The position numbers and the translations under genes were made by a program. DNA of 64,000 nt from Streptomonospora nanhaiensis (GTDB lineage: Bacteria > Actinomycetota > Actinomycetes > Streptosporangiales > Streptosporangiaceae): positions 5,270,001 to 5,334,000 of the forward strand of contig NZ_CP113264.1 of assembly GCF_026642255.1 (NCBI RefSeq), given 5' to 3'. Shown one piece after another: positions 9,242 through 19,761 of the stretch. How positions within the stretch are numbered: the first letter of the stretch is position 1; every line of letters starts with the position of its first letter. The notes beneath the pieces are model-generated. The model was not told the origin of the DNA. It saw nothing but the letters and a program-made list of their open reading frames with translations, and searched no databases.

Positions 9242-9337
9242 GATGACAGCACCGCCCCGGGACGAACGCAAACCGGGGCGGTGCCGTGCGGTGCGGAAGG
9301 GCGCCCCCGCGCGGGGGCCGGGTCCGGCACCGGCCGG

Positions 9338-9661
9338 TCAGGGGCCGAAGACCTGCTGGACCACGCTCTCGCCGTCGCCGACGATGCGGCGGAAGCGGCG
9401 GGCGACCTCCAGCGCCTCCTCCCTGGATCGCACCTCGACCAGGGCGAACCCGGCCACCACCTCTCTGGCCTCGGTGAACGGGCCGTCCGTCACCGTGATC
9501 TCGCCCCCGGCCGACGTCAACCGGAGGCCGCCGGGCTCCAGCCCGCCCGTGGCCAGCAGGACGCCGGAGGCGGTGAGCTCCTCCACGAACGCGGCCATCT
9601 CGGTGTAGAGGTTCTCGTCGGCGGCGGTGTCACTGGGCTTGGTGGTCATCAGAAAGCGCAT
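9338..9661 (-). CDS. DGPF/YCII-related domain protein
   Basis: A 107-residue protein of the YCII-like superfamily. It starts MRFLMTTKPSD, has the DGPF motif (ITVTDGPFTEAREVV) that names the subfamily, and ends in a ferredoxin-like beta/alpha pair (RSREEALEVARRF). Genes of this kind are the hallmark neighbours of ECF42 sigma factors and are thought to be their regulon or partner. Here it lies about 100 bp upstream of the sigma gene in the same direction, so the two are probably co-transcribed. Confidence 0.85.
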   Translation of the reverse strand: MRFLMTTKPSDTAADENLYTEMAAFVEELTASGVLLATGGLEPGGLRLTSAGGEITVTDGPFTEAREVVAGFALVEVRSREEALEVARRFRRIVGDGESVVQQVFGP

Positions 9662-9702
9662 GCGGTCGTTCTCCCTCGTGGGTTTCCGGTACTTCCGGTG
9701 GG

Positions 9703-9765
9703 ACGTCGATCAGGCCGATGTGACAGGGAACGAGGCCGTTCCCTGTCACATCGGCGCATCGACGT
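9703..9765. repeat. 63-bp near-perfect inverted repeat in a divergent promoter region
   Basis: The core is a perfect 19-bp inverted repeat (9714-9732 and 9737-9755, starting GCCGATGTGACAGGGAACG) around a 4-nt AGGC centre. Symmetry resumes outside as ACGTCGAT (9703-9710) and ATCGACGT (9758-9765), so only 3 and 2 bases interrupt nearly 30-bp arms. It lies between the divergent DGPF/sigma genes and the DUF998 gene, 42 bp from one start and 41 bp from the other. It could be an operator for a dimeric regulator of both directions or a hairpin in either leader. Confidence 0.85.
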
Positions 9766-9805
9766 GTCGGTGAGAACAGAGCAGCACACCGAGAGAGGAA
9801 CCACC

Positions 9806-10474
9806 ATGGCCGTCGCCCTGGAAACCGCCCCCGCCCCCGTCGGACGCACCGCGGCGAGCACCCGCCTCCTGTTGGGCGCGGCGATCGCCTCGGCCCCCCT
9901 CTGGACGGTGGTCTCCCTCGCCCAGGCCGCCACCCGTGAGGGCTTCGACCTGACCAGGCATCCCCTGAGCATGCTGAGCAACGGCTCCCTGGGCTGGCTC
10001 CAGATCGCCAACTTCACCCTGGCCGGAGCGCTGGCCGTCGCCGGGGCGTTCGGCCTGCGGCGCGTCCTGCGCGGCACCCCCGGGGGCTCCTGGATCCCGG
10101 GTCTGATCCTGGTCCACGGCGCCGGGATGATCGCCGCCGGCGCGTTCGTCATGGACCCGGCCGCGGGTTTCCCCTCCGGCACGCCCCTGGACACTCCGGC
10201 GGCGCTCAGCGGGCACGCCCTCGGACACATGGCCGCGGGAACGGTCTCCTTCTCCGCCCTGATCGCCGCCTGCTACGTCCTGGGCCACCACTTCTCCCGG
10301 AACGGGCGCCGGGGGACGACCGCGGCCTCCCGTGTCGCCGGCACCGCCCTGCTCCTCGGCAACGGCTGGGCGATGACGGGGGGACAGGGCGGGTCCCTGA
10401 CCCTGGCCGTGGGCGCCGTCACCGCGATGCTGTGGATCTCCCTGGTCGCCGCCCGGTGCCTGCGCACCGTCTGA
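9806..10474 (+). CDS. DUF998 family membrane protein
   Basis: A 222-residue polytopic membrane protein starting at ATG 9806 behind GAGAGGAA. About six hydrophobic helices are visible. Family-typical pieces are HPLSMLSNGSLGWLQIANF and a middle GAFVMDPAAGFPSGTP loop. Function is unknown for DUF998; in actinobacteria such genes are often adjacent to and controlled by TetR or similar regulators. It is divergent from the DGPF/sigma pair and shares the palindromic promoter region with it. A paralogue lies at 44433. Confidence 0.78.
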   Translation: MAVALETAPAPVGRTAASTRLLLGAAIASAPLWTVVSLAQAATREGFDLTRHPLSMLSNGSLGWLQIANFTLAGALAVAGAFGLRRVLRGTPGGSWIPGLILVHGAGMIAAGAFVMDPAAGFPSGTPLDTPAALSGHALGHMAAGTVSFSALIAACYVLGHHFSRNGRRGTTAASRVAGTALLLGNGWAMTGGQGGSLTLAVGAVTAMLWISLVAARCLRTV

Positions 10475-10539
10475 CCGTCCGCACCGCACCCTCCCCACCG
10501 CTCCTCCGCCACCAACCCGAACACGGACAGGGAACCACC

Positions 10540-10942
10540 GCGGCAGCGCACACGACCGTCGCCGACCACACCGCCGCCCTCCCTGACGGCCTGCGGGCGG
10601 CGGCCCGGGCCCTCGTCGCCGTCGTCGAGGAGGCCCTGCCCGGGACCGGCGCCCTCTGGCACGGCCACCCCGCATGGAGCCTCGGCGCGGAGCCCGGCCT
10701 GTCCCCCGTCTGCTACGTCAGGGGCTGCTCCTCGTACGTGACCCTCGGCCTCTGGGGGGAAGGAGCCGGCCGACCCCTCCGGCCGACCGGAGCCCGGGGC
10801 GAGGGGGACGGCCCAGGTCAGGCTCCGCTCGCCCGAGGACGTCGACGCCGCCCTGTTCGCCGACCGGCTCTCCCGGGCCCGCGCCCTGGAGGGGTCGGGC
10901 CCGTCCCCCGGCCCCGCGCTCCGGGAGCGGCGGGGCCGGTGA
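10540..10942 (+). pseudogene. Broken DUF1801 domain gene (lost start, frameshift)
   Basis: From 10540 the frame encodes the first about 80 residues of a DUF1801-like protein (LPDGLRAAARALVAVVEEAL, ALWHGHPAWSLG, SSYVTLGLWGEG). The family's C-terminal part (VRLRSPEDVDAALFADRLSR) continues in the next frame from about 10800 to a TGA at 10942. A single-base shift in the G-rich stretch around 10793-10806 explains the break. Where the start would be, after a ribosome-site-like AGGGAACCACC, the codon is GCG (10540) rather than ATG. A frame-1 reading from 10432 would run to 10974 but loses the conserved C terminus. A sequencing error could cause the frameshift but would not restore the start. Confidence 0.7.
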
Positions 10943-11024
10943 GACGAGGCCGGCGGACGTCCGGTGGGCTATGATCGGCCGGTTCGGCGCACGGCCGGAC
11001 CGTGACGGGAAAGCAGGGGTACTC

Positions 11025-11951
11025 GTGGGCGAGGTGATCGAGCTGCGCGCCGGGGAGTTCCTGGCCCGCGTCGACCGCACCGGGGCGGGCCTGCGGGCAC
11101 TCGCCTGGCGCGACCGCGACATCGTGTGGCCCTACGGCGACGAGGGCCCCCGGGCCTTCCAGGGCCAGGTCCTGGCCCCGTGGCCGAACCGGGTGGGCGA
11201 GGGCGTCTACCGCTTCGCCGGGACCGAGTACCGGCTGGAGGTCAACGACGCGGCGACGGGCACCGCGATACACGGCCTGGTCCACGACCGCGAGTGGTCG
11301 GTCGAGGAGGTCTCGGACGACGCGGCCACACTGCGGCTGGACTTCGGGGGCGCCCCGGGCTTCCCGTTCCCCCTGGAACTGGTCCTCGCCTACCGGCTGG
11401 GCGGCGACGGCCTGACGCTCACCGCCGAGGCCCGCAACACCGGTGACACCCCCGCCCCCTTCGGCCTGGGCTTCCACCCCTACCTCACCCTGGGCGAGCC
11501 CCTGTCGGTGCTCGCGGAGCGCGGCGACCTCACGCTGGAGGTCACCGCCGGCACCAGGCTGCCCGTGGACGACCGCCTGCTGCCCGCCGGCGACCCGGTC
11601 CCGGTGGAGGACGGCCGCCTCGACTTCCGCACCCCGGGCAGGCAGCTGGGCGACACGGTGCTGGACACCGCCTTCACGTCCCTGGAGCGCGACGGCGACG
11701 GACGCGCGTGGGTACGGGTCGGCGGCCCGGAGCACCGGGTGTCGGTGTGGTGCGACCGCAGCTTCGACTGGTTGCAGGTGTTCAGCTCCGACACCCTCGG
11801 CGGGTCCGACCGCCGGGCCTACCTTGCGGCGGAGCCGATGACCTGCCCCGCGAACGCGCTCGCCTCCGGCACCGACCTGATCGTGCTGCCCCCGGGCGGC
11901 GCCACCCGGCACACCTTCGGCATCACCGCCGAAGCCCTCCCCCGCCCCTGA
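11025..11951 (+). CDS. Aldose 1-epimerase family protein
   Basis: A 308-residue cytosolic sugar mutarotase-like protein. I chose GTG 11025 because CAGGGG lies six bases upstream; ATG 10971 is an in-frame alternative. Family features in order: VLAPWPNRVGEGVYRF (sugar-binding Asn-Arg), TAIHGLVHDREW (catalytic His), GFHPYLTLGE (second His), and a late acid-containing stretch AYLAAEPMTCPANAL. It probably interconverts alpha and beta anomers of an aldohexose. Converges on the MobA-like gene. No sugar pathway genes are adjacent, so the physiological substrate is unknown. Confidence 0.87.
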   Translation: MGEVIELRAGEFLARVDRTGAGLRALAWRDRDIVWPYGDEGPRAFQGQVLAPWPNRVGEGVYRFAGTEYRLEVNDAATGTAIHGLVHDREWSVEEVSDDAATLRLDFGGAPGFPFPLELVLAYRLGGDGLTLTAEARNTGDTPAPFGLGFHPYLTLGEPLSVLAERGDLTLEVTAGTRLPVDDRLLPAGDPVPVEDGRLDFRTPGRQLGDTVLDTAFTSLERDGDGRAWVRVGGPEHRVSVWCDRSFDWLQVFSSDTLGGSDRRAYLAAEPMTCPANALASGTDLIVLPPGGATRHTFGITAEALPRP

Positions 11952-11978
11952 CCGCCGCCGCCCCGGGCCGGTCCCGGG
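11952..11978. terminator. Hairpin between convergent genes
   Basis: GCCGCCCCGGG and CCCGGGCGG pair with one bulge just after the aldose-epimerase stop and before the converging MobA-like gene. No T-tract, so termination activity is a guess from position. Confidence 0.4.
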
Positions 11979-12007
11979 CGGCCCGCGTCCCACCGCGGCG
12001 CCGGCGC

Positions 12008-12643
12008 TCAGGCCGGGCCGGGGGCCTCCCCGCCCAGCAGCCCGGTGAGCCGCTCCAGGTCCTCGGCCGTGTCGATGTCCTCCGGGCTGGCGATGTCGTC
12101 GCAGGCCACAGCGGTCACCAAGTGCGAGTAGGCCCGCAGGAACGGGCGCGCGCCCACGTCGTGCACCGCCAGGCCGTAGACCGTCGACCAGTACTCCCGA
12201 CCCAGCATCACCGGGTTGCGCTGGTTGCCGTTGTACGTCGCCACGGCCGCGCGCACGCCCTCGTCGTGGGCCTCCACCAGCCGGTGCACAGCCTCCGGGG
12301 TCACCAGGGGCTGGTCGGCCAGGGCGATCAGGACGGCGTCCACCGAGTCGGGCAGGGCGTCGATCCCCGCGCGCACGGAGGACCCCATCCCGCTCTCCCA
12401 GTCGGGGTTGTACACCGTGTGGGCGTCGCGGACGACCGTGTCGGCCGCGCCCAGCACCACCATGACCGGCGCGCACCCGCCGTCTCCCAGGGTCCGCACG
12501 CCCCGGTCCACCAGGCGCTCGCCGCCCACCTCCACCAGTGCCTTGGGGCGCCCCAGTCTGCTGCCGGAGCCCGCAGCCAGAAGGAGGCCGGCGACCCGGC
12601 CCGCTCGCTCCCGCTCCTTGTCCTGCGCGTCCCCAGTTTCCAT
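12008..12643 (-). CDS. MobA-like nucleotidyltransferase (molybdopterin cytidylyl/guanylyltransferase family)
   Basis: A 211-residue NTP-transferase. The nucleotide-binding signature GLLLAAGSGSRLGRPKALVEV is followed by a metal-binding ALADQPLVTPEA motif and a conserved NPVMLGREYW segment. This matches the MocA/MobA-like group that attaches CMP or GMP to molybdopterin. The XdhC gene immediately upstream in the same direction supports a role in maturing a molybdenum hydroxylase. No hydroxylase subunit gene is in the window, so the client enzyme must be encoded elsewhere. Confidence 0.82.
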   Translation of the reverse strand: METGDAQDKERERAGRVAGLLLAAGSGSRLGRPKALVEVGGERLVDRGVRTLGDGGCAPVMVVLGAADTVVRDAHTVYNPDWESGMGSSVRAGIDALPDSVDAVLIALADQPLVTPEAVHRLVEAHDEGVRAAVATYNGNQRNPVMLGREYWSTVYGLAVHDVGARPFLRAYSHLVTAVACDDIASPEDIDTAEDLERLTGLLGGEAPGPA

Positions 12644-12768
12644 GACGCGATGATGCCACGCGTGCGGCCACGGGGCAGGTCACCTGGAGCAGACGGTCGG
12701 GTGACCTCTCACTCCGTCCGCGCGGCACCGGCCGTGACCAGGCACATCAGCACGAGCACCATTTCGGT

Positions 12769-13935
12769 TCACGTCGCCGCGCGACCGAATCCGGCCGGAA
12801 CCAGGGGGGTACCGGGGACATCCCGGTGAATTCGCCCACTGGTCTCGCTCAGCGCACGCCCGGTCCCGCCCCAGCGCGACCGCACCAGCTCGGCGGCGAT
12901 CGACACCGCCGTCTCCTCCGGGGTGCGCGCACCCAGGTCCAGGCCGATCGGCGAGTGCAGGCGCCCCAGCGCCTCCTCCCCCACACCGGCCTCGCGCAAC
13001 CGCTCCAGCCGGTCCTCGTGGGTGCGCCGCGAGCCCATCGCCCCGATGTACCCGGCGCGGGTGCCCAGGGCCGCCTTGAGCACGGGCACGTCGAACTTGG
13101 GATCGTGGGTGAGGACGCACACCGCCGTCCGCTCGTCGATCTCGTGGGCGATCTCGTCGAGGAACACGTGCGGCCACTTCACCACCACCTCGTCCGCGGT
13201 GGGGAACCGCTTGGCCGTCGCGAACACCGGCCGGGCGTCGCAGACCGTCACCCGGTAGCCGAGGTAGGAGCCCAGGTCGGCCACTGCCGCGGCGAAGTCG
13301 ATCGCGCCGAACACCAGCATGCGCGGGGCCGGCGCGAACGACTGGACGAACACCTCCAGCTCGTCGCCGCGCCGCTGCCCGTCCGAGCCGTAGCGCAGCA
13401 GCCCCGTGCTGCCCTGGGCGAGCATCCCCCGCACGTCGTCGTCCAGCGCGTCGGACAGCCGGGTGCCGCCGGGACCCAGGTCCCCCTCCGCGTGATCCGG
13501 CCAGACCACGCGGCGCCGACCCGTCCGCCCGGCCCCCGACGGGTCGGACACCACGGTCGCGACGGCGACCGGCCGGTGCCCGTCGATGGCCCCGAGCACC
13601 GCGCCGAGCTGCCCGTAGGAGGCCCGGCTGACCGGTTCGACGAACATGTGCAGGGTGCCCCCGCACGTCAGGCCGACGCTGAAGGCCTCCTCGTCGCTCA
13701 CCCCGTAGGTGCGGCGCACGGGGACGCCCGTGCGGATGGCCTCCAGCGCCTCCTCGTAGACGGCGCCCTCCACGCAACCGCCGGACACGCTGCCGACGAC
13801 CTCGCCGGAGGCGCTGACCAGCATCGCCGCGCCCGGGTCCCGGGGCGCGCTCTTGTCGGTGTCGATCACCGTGGCCAGGGCGAACACCTCTCCTGAGGCG
13901 TAGAGGTCGGACACCGCCGTTCGGATGTCGCGCAC
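12769..13935 (-). CDS. XdhC/CoxI family molybdenum-hydroxylase maturation factor
   Basis: A 388-residue protein from GTG 13935, chosen because GGAAGAGG lies just upstream; a longer reading to 14076 would run into the terminator hairpin of the neighbouring operon. The N-terminal XdhC domain shows FALATVIDTDKSAPRDPGAA and SVSGGCVEGAVYEEAL. The C-terminal Rossmann-like domain shows RMLVFGAIDFAAAVADLG and GYIGAMGSRRTHEDRLERL. XdhC proteins bind Moco, protect it and promote its sulfuration before insertion into xanthine dehydrogenase-type enzymes. About 125 bp separate it from the MobA-like gene downstream, so the two may be one transcript. Confidence 0.87.
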   Translation of the reverse strand: MRDIRTAVSDLYASGEVFALATVIDTDKSAPRDPGAAMLVSASGEVVGSVSGGCVEGAVYEEALEAIRTGVPVRRTYGVSDEEAFSVGLTCGGTLHMFVEPVSRASYGQLGAVLGAIDGHRPVAVATVVSDPSGAGRTGRRRVVWPDHAEGDLGPGGTRLSDALDDDVRGMLAQGSTGLLRYGSDGQRRGDELEVFVQSFAPAPRMLVFGAIDFAAAVADLGSYLGYRVTVCDARPVFATAKRFPTADEVVVKWPHVFLDEIAHEIDERTAVCVLTHDPKFDVPVLKAALGTRAGYIGAMGSRRTHEDRLERLREAGVGEEALGRLHSPIGLDLGARTPEETAVSIAAELVRSRWGGTGRALSETSGRIHRDVPGTPLVPAGFGRAAT

Positions 13936-14001
13936 GCGGCACCTCTTCCTGTTCGGTCGAGTGGCTCTCGGTACCAAACTATGTGCCCCACGCAACACGA
14001 C

Positions 14002-14036
14002 GGGAGTCCCCGTTCCGTCAAGAAACGAGGACTCCC
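14002..14036 (-). terminator. Terminator hairpin at the end of the riboflavin operon
   Basis: On the minus strand GGGAGTCCTCGTT pairs with AACGGGGACTCCC through one mismatch around an 8-nt loop, immediately after the PH-domain gene. A 13-position stem of this quality ends the rib operon and separates it from xdhC. Confidence 0.65.
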
Positions 14037-14047
14037 GTTGGAGGTAC

Positions 14048-14542
14048 CTACGACCGGCCGGGCTCCTGTGCCTCACCGCGGTCGTGCAGCAGGGACCGGA
14101 ACTCCTCCAGGTTGCGCAGGGCGAGCTCGCCGTCGGCGCTCTGGATGCCCATCACCGCCAGGGTGGTGCCGTCCGACAGGTCCACCGAGGGCCAGGGCTC
14201 GCCGACCGGCATCCGGATGTCGACGACCTCGGCCCACGACAGCACGTGGGTGCGGATGCCGTTGACCACGGTCACGCCCCCGTCCGCGGCGACGAGCCTG
14301 GGCCGGGCGATCAGGTGCAGGCCCGCGGCGATCGCCACGCCCAGGCCCACGAGCAGGAGCCTGTCCATGATCCGCCAGTCCCCGGGCAGGATCGCGGCGA
14401 GCACCGCCATGGTGGCCACGATCAGCAGGCCCAGGCCGTAGGCGACCATCCGCACCGCCCGGGGCCGCCACGTCCTCGGCAGGACCGGCTGCTTCGACGC
14501 CTCGTCCACCGGCTGTTCCTTCGTCCGCACCGACTGCTCCAC
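14048..14542 (-). CDS. Membrane protein with bacterial PH-like domain
   Basis: A 164-residue protein from GTG 14542. Two adjacent hydrophobic helices (VAYGLGLLIVATMAVLAAIL and LLLVGLGVAIAAGLHLIA) are followed by a small beta domain of the bacterial PH type (VTVVNGIRTHVLSWAEVVDI, GTTLAVMGIQSADG). This two-helix plus PH-domain layout is common in actinobacterial proteins next to riboflavin genes; the function is unknown. It is 50 bp after ribH in the same direction, so it is probably the last gene of the FMN-controlled operon. Confidence 0.72.
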   Translation of the reverse strand: MEQSVRTKEQPVDEASKQPVLPRTWRPRAVRMVAYGLGLLIVATMAVLAAILPGDWRIMDRLLLVGLGVAIAAGLHLIARPRLVAADGGVTVVNGIRTHVLSWAEVVDIRMPVGEPWPSVDLSDGTTLAVMGIQSADGELALRNLEEFRSLLHDRGEAQEPGRS

Positions 14543-14593
14543 CGTTCCACCAGACCTGGCCGGGATGACACCCGTGCGCGCGACGGGGTCCGG

Positions 14594-16459
<1,866 letters not shown>

Positions 16460-16550
16460 TACCGCTCCCTGAGGTGGATCGTGCGTGTGGGTGGTGTGGT
16501 GGTGACGGCCCGCGCGTGCGGGTCCGTCCCGTGGCGCCGCGCGCCGGCGG

Positions 16551-17183
16551 TCAGGCCCGTGGCCGGCTCGCGGCCACGGAGGCGATGCGCTCGACGTACT
16601 TGGCGACGACGTCCACCTCGATGTTCACGGTGGCGCCGGCCGGGAGGCCCCCCAGAGTGGTGGCCCTCAGGGTCTCGGGGATCAGGCTGACCTCGAAGAA
16701 CTCCTCGTCCGCACCGGGCGCGCTGACCGCGGAGACGGTGAGGCTGGTCCCGTCGACCGTGATCGACCCCTTCTCGACCACGTACGGGGAGAGCTCCGCG
16801 GGCAGGCTGAACCGTAGAACGTCCCAGTTGTCACCGGGATTCCGGGAGAGCAGGCGGGAGGTGCCGTCGACGTGGCCCTGGACGATGTGCCCGCCGAGGC
16901 GGCCGTCCACGCGGGCGGCGCGTTCGAGGTTGACCTCGGAGCCGACCGAGAGGCCGCCCAGGGAGGAGCGGTCCAGCGACTCCTTCATCACATCGGCGGT
17001 GAAGGTGTCCTCACCCCGGCCGACGACGGTCAGGCACACGCCGTTGACGGAGATGGAGTCGCCGTGCCCCGCGTCGGAGCTGACCAGGGGACCGCGCAGC
17101 GTCAGCAGCAGGGACTCGCCCGTGGTGCCCGCTGGCTCGATGGAGACGACCTTGCCGAGTTCTTCCACGATTCCGGTGAACAC
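16551..17183 (-). CDS. ribE: Riboflavin synthase, alpha chain
   Basis: A 210-residue trimeric riboflavin synthase. The start is GTG 17183 ([17 protein letters not shown]), the invariant family N terminus, with AAGGGAA upstream; a longer frame extends into the riboswitch leader and is rejected. The expected internal duplication is visible: [14 protein letters not shown] in the first half and [15 protein letters not shown] in the second, each followed by a SLIPETL- or [12 protein letters not shown]-type segment. It is the first gene behind the FMN riboswitch. The symbol ribC is used for the same gene in some species. No ribD homologue is present nearby. Confidence 0.95.
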   Translation of the reverse strand: MFTGIVEELGKVVSIEPAGTTGESLLLTLRGPLVSSDAGHGDSISVNGVCLTVVGRGEDTFTADVMKESLDRSSLGGLSVGSEVNLERAARVDGRLGGHIVQGHVDGTSRLLSRNPGDNWDVLRFSLPAELSPYVVEKGSITVDGTSLTVSAVSAPGADEEFFEVSLIPETLRATTLGGLPAGATVNIEVDVVAKYVERIASVAASRPRA

Positions 17184-17307
17184 GCCTGTGCATTCCCTTC
17201 GCCTGACAGGCTCCGGGGCAGGGGTGTGGAACGGGTCCACGACAAGGCCGGGGCTGGACGCCGCGGGTCACGGGGAGCCACGGCGGACAGACCGGCCCAA
17301 CACGCGC

Positions 17308-17427
17308 TGCCTCCCATCCGGACTTTCACCGTCGGTACCGGAATCTCACCGGTTCAACCGGCCGATGGATTCGACCGGGTCGCGGACTGTCACCGCCGGT
17401 TCGGAATTACACCGACCCCGGAGCACG
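17308..17427 (-). ncRNA. FMN riboswitch (RFN element)
   Basis: Reading the minus strand, the leader has the conserved blocks in the right order: GGGGTCGGTGTAATTCCGA, ACCGGCGGTGACAGTCCGCG, GGTGAGATTCCGGTACCGAC and GGTGAAAGTCCGGATGGGAG. These form the six-arm junction of the FMN aptamer. It ends about 125 bp before ribE, leaving room for an expression platform. FMN binding should turn off ribE-ribBA-ribH. The promoter must lie between 17428 and the PAP2 stop at 17501. Confidence 0.95.
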
Positions 17428-17500
17428 CGTTTGACTGTTGTCTCAACGGTTCGGATCTTAACGCGTCGGTAGCACGGCCGCATAGTTGGTGTGACCGGAA

Positions 17501-18592
17501 TCATTTCCCGTCGTCACGGGCGTGGCCGTCGCCGGGAAGGCCTTCGTGACCGTCCGCGAGCGGGGTGCCGCCGCCCTCCCCGGGCCGGTGGGCCAGACCG
17601 CTGCGGATGAACATCTCGGGCGCGCCGAAGGCCGCCCAGAGGGCGATCCCGGCGTAGGCGGCGAACATCACGACCGCCTCCGCGAGGCCCGTGAGGCCCC
17701 CGGCCAGGAGGTGGACCACCACCTGGACCACCACGATCCCCGAGAGGCCGAGGACGAAGCGGGCGGCCCTGGCGGACAGGCTCCCCTCCGCGCTGTACCA
17801 GCCGCGTCGGGCGAGCAGCGTGAAGCCGACGAGCGCGCCGAGCAGACCGCCGGCCACGGTGAACAGACCGGCGAGGGTGTGCCCGGCCGGATCGGTGGGC
17901 GTGGAGCCGATCCAGTCCGCCGGGACCGACCAGTCCCCCATGGCCAGCGCCTGCCACAGCGCCGCCGCCAGACAGGGCACGACGGAGACGGCCAGGGCGC
18001 AGCCGACCCAGCGGACCGTGTCCAGGCCCAGCCACCAGGCCACGAGCCGGTCCTCCCAGCGCAGGGCCGCCCACAGGACGGCGCCGCCCACCAGCAGCCC
18101 CGCCAGGACGTCGCTGACGAAGTGCACGCCCAGGTAGATCCGGGACACGCAGATCGCGGCGATGAGCGCGAGGGCCGCCCAGAGCCGGGTGCGGCGCCCC
18201 GACCTGAACCCCAGGTACCCCCAGAAGACGGTGGAGGCCTGGGCGTGCCCGGAGGGGATGCCGAAGCTCGATCCGCTCGCGTACGCGGTGACGTGGGCGC
18301 TGTACCAGTAGGGGCGCGCCCCGTGGAACACGGCCTTGCCCAGGTAGTTGAGCACCCCGGACGCGGCCAGGGCGACGAAGAGCCGCGCCCCGAAGCCGGG
18401 GTTCACGCACCAGAAGACGAGGGCGGTGAGGGGGATCAGGACGAACTGCGAGCCGAGCTGGGTGACCGCCACCAGCGGATGGGCGAGCCAGTCCCCCAGC
18501 CCCTGGAGCCACCCGATGGCGGTGGACTCGGGCTCCCACAGCACGTCCATGGCCAGGTGACCGGCCGTCCGAGCGTTCAACGCGCACTCCAC
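17501..18592 (-). CDS. PAP2 family membrane phosphatase
   Basis: A 363-residue integral membrane lipid-phosphate phosphatase-like protein. The three PAP2 signature parts are present: GKAVFHGARPYW, SFGIPSGHAQAST and SRIYLGVHFVSD, giving the catalytic His and Arg residues. Six helices form the core and additional C-terminal helices extend it (FVLGLSGIVVVQVVVHLLAG). The start is uncertain: GTG 18592 gives the longest form and ATG 18550 (MDVLWEPES) is equally plausible. It lies upstream of the riboswitch in the same direction but is probably a separate unit. The substrate could be undecaprenyl pyrophosphate or phosphatidate. Confidence 0.85.
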   Translation of the reverse strand: MECALNARTAGHLAMDVLWEPESTAIGWLQGLGDWLAHPLVAVTQLGSQFVLIPLTALVFWCVNPGFGARLFVALAASGVLNYLGKAVFHGARPYWYSAHVTAYASGSSFGIPSGHAQASTVFWGYLGFRSGRRTRLWAALALIAAICVSRIYLGVHFVSDVLAGLLVGGAVLWAALRWEDRLVAWWLGLDTVRWVGCALAVSVVPCLAAALWQALAMGDWSVPADWIGSTPTDPAGHTLAGLFTVAGGLLGALVGFTLLARRGWYSAEGSLSARAARFVLGLSGIVVVQVVVHLLAGGLTGLAEAVVMFAAYAGIALWAAFGAPEMFIRSGLAHRPGEGGGTPLADGHEGLPGDGHARDDGK

Positions 18593-18796
18593 GTGTCGGC
18601 GCCTGGCAACGCGCTCACGCCGCGCCGCTCCCCCGGGCGCGCGTACGCGGAGGGGAAGACGGAGCCGCGACCAAGCGGAATCCTCGACTTCTTCGACTGA
18701 CGACTACGGACCGGAAGCATAGGGGCCGCGGCCCCGCGTGGCCAGGCGTGCACGGGGCCGGGCCGGGATCGTTGTGCGCGGCCCCTGGGCCGGGTG

Positions 18797-18814
18797 GGAC
18801 CGGGGCCCCGGTCC
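18797..18814 (-). terminator. Palindrome immediately after rpe
   Basis: GGACCGGGGCCCCGGTCC is a perfect 18-bp palindrome lying 4 bp after the rpe stop codon. It can fold as a 7-bp stem with a 4-nt loop and probably contributes to ending the rpe transcript. Confidence 0.45.
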
Positions 18815-18817
18815 GGC

Positions 18818-19489
18818 TCACTCGGCCCCGGCCGCCCCGGCGGCGAGGGCGCGCAGGCGGTCGACGGCCTGGGCGGGGTCCTGGGCTCCGTAGACGGCCG
18901 ATCCCGCCACGAAGACGTCGGCCCCGGCCTCGGCCGCGCGCTCGATGGTCTCGGCGCTGACACCGCCGTCGACCTGGAGCCAGACGGAGGCCTCCCGCGT
19001 GTCGAGGATCTCGCGGGCCCTGCGGATCTTGGGCAGGACCACGTCGAGGAAGCTCTGGCCGCCGAAGCCGGGCTCGACCGTCATGAGCAGGAGCATGTCC
19101 ATCTCGCCGACGATGTCGGCGTAGGGCTCGACGGGCTCGGCCGGGTTGAGGGCCAGGCCCGCCCGCGCGCCGAGGCGGCGGATCTCGCGCAGGGTGCGCA
19201 CGGGGGCGGCGGCGGCTTTGGCGTGGATCGTGACGCTGCCGGCGCCCGCCTCGGCGTAGGCCGGGGCCCACCGGTCGGGCTCCTCGATCATCAGGTGGCA
19301 GTCCAGCGGGGTGTCGGTCGCCTTGAGCAGCGACTCGACCACCGGCAGGCCGAGCGTGAGGTTGGGGACGAAGTGCCCGTCCATCACGTCCACGTGGAGC
19401 CAGTCGGCGGACGGGGAGACCGCGGCGGCCTCGTCTGCGAGATGCGCGAAGTCGGCGCTCAGGATGCTGGGTGAGATCTGGATTGCCAC
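18818..19489 (-). CDS. rpe: Ribulose-phosphate 3-epimerase
   Basis: A 223-residue TIM-barrel enzyme of the pentose phosphate pathway interconverting ribulose 5-phosphate and xylulose 5-phosphate. The N terminus [20 protein letters not shown] and the active-site strands [30 protein letters not shown] and [16 protein letters not shown] all match, with the last acid in [10 protein letters not shown]. Start is GTG 19489. The family-typical neighbours rsmB, fmt and priA lie about 2 kb further on, separated here by an uncharacterised plus-strand gene pair. Confidence 0.95.
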   Translation of the reverse strand: MAIQISPSILSADFAHLADEAAAVSPSADWLHVDVMDGHFVPNLTLGLPVVESLLKATDTPLDCHLMIEEPDRWAPAYAEAGAGSVTIHAKAAAAPVRTLREIRRLGARAGLALNPAEPVEPYADIVGEMDMLLLMTVEPGFGGQSFLDVVLPKIRRAREILDTREASVWLQVDGGVSAETIERAAEAGADVFVAGSAVYGAQDPAQAVDRLRALAAGAAGAE

Positions 19490-19761
19490 GCCAGCAGTGT
19501 AGCCAGACGGGCCGCCGGCTTCGCCCCGGAGAGGGAGGACGAGCTGGGCGGACGCGGCTCCCGGCGGGCCGGGCCCCTCTCCCGTGTCCTCTCCTCACGT
19601 GGGAGCCGGACCCCACCCCTCGTGGCTTTACGACGTAGATTCACAGTCTCGCCGCGGCCGGTGGCGGACGCCCGGGAGGGAAGCTGCGAAAGCCCGGCGT
19701 CACCGGGCCCCGCGGGGGTACGCTCACCGCAGTCGGCCCCCCAGCGACCGGAGGTACCCCC

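Noticed and set aside
10432-10974. A 180-residue protein read through the DUF1801 region in one frame
   Set aside because: Its start lies inside the DUF998 gene and its second half is Arg/Pro/Gly-rich, while the true conserved C terminus is in the neighbouring frame.
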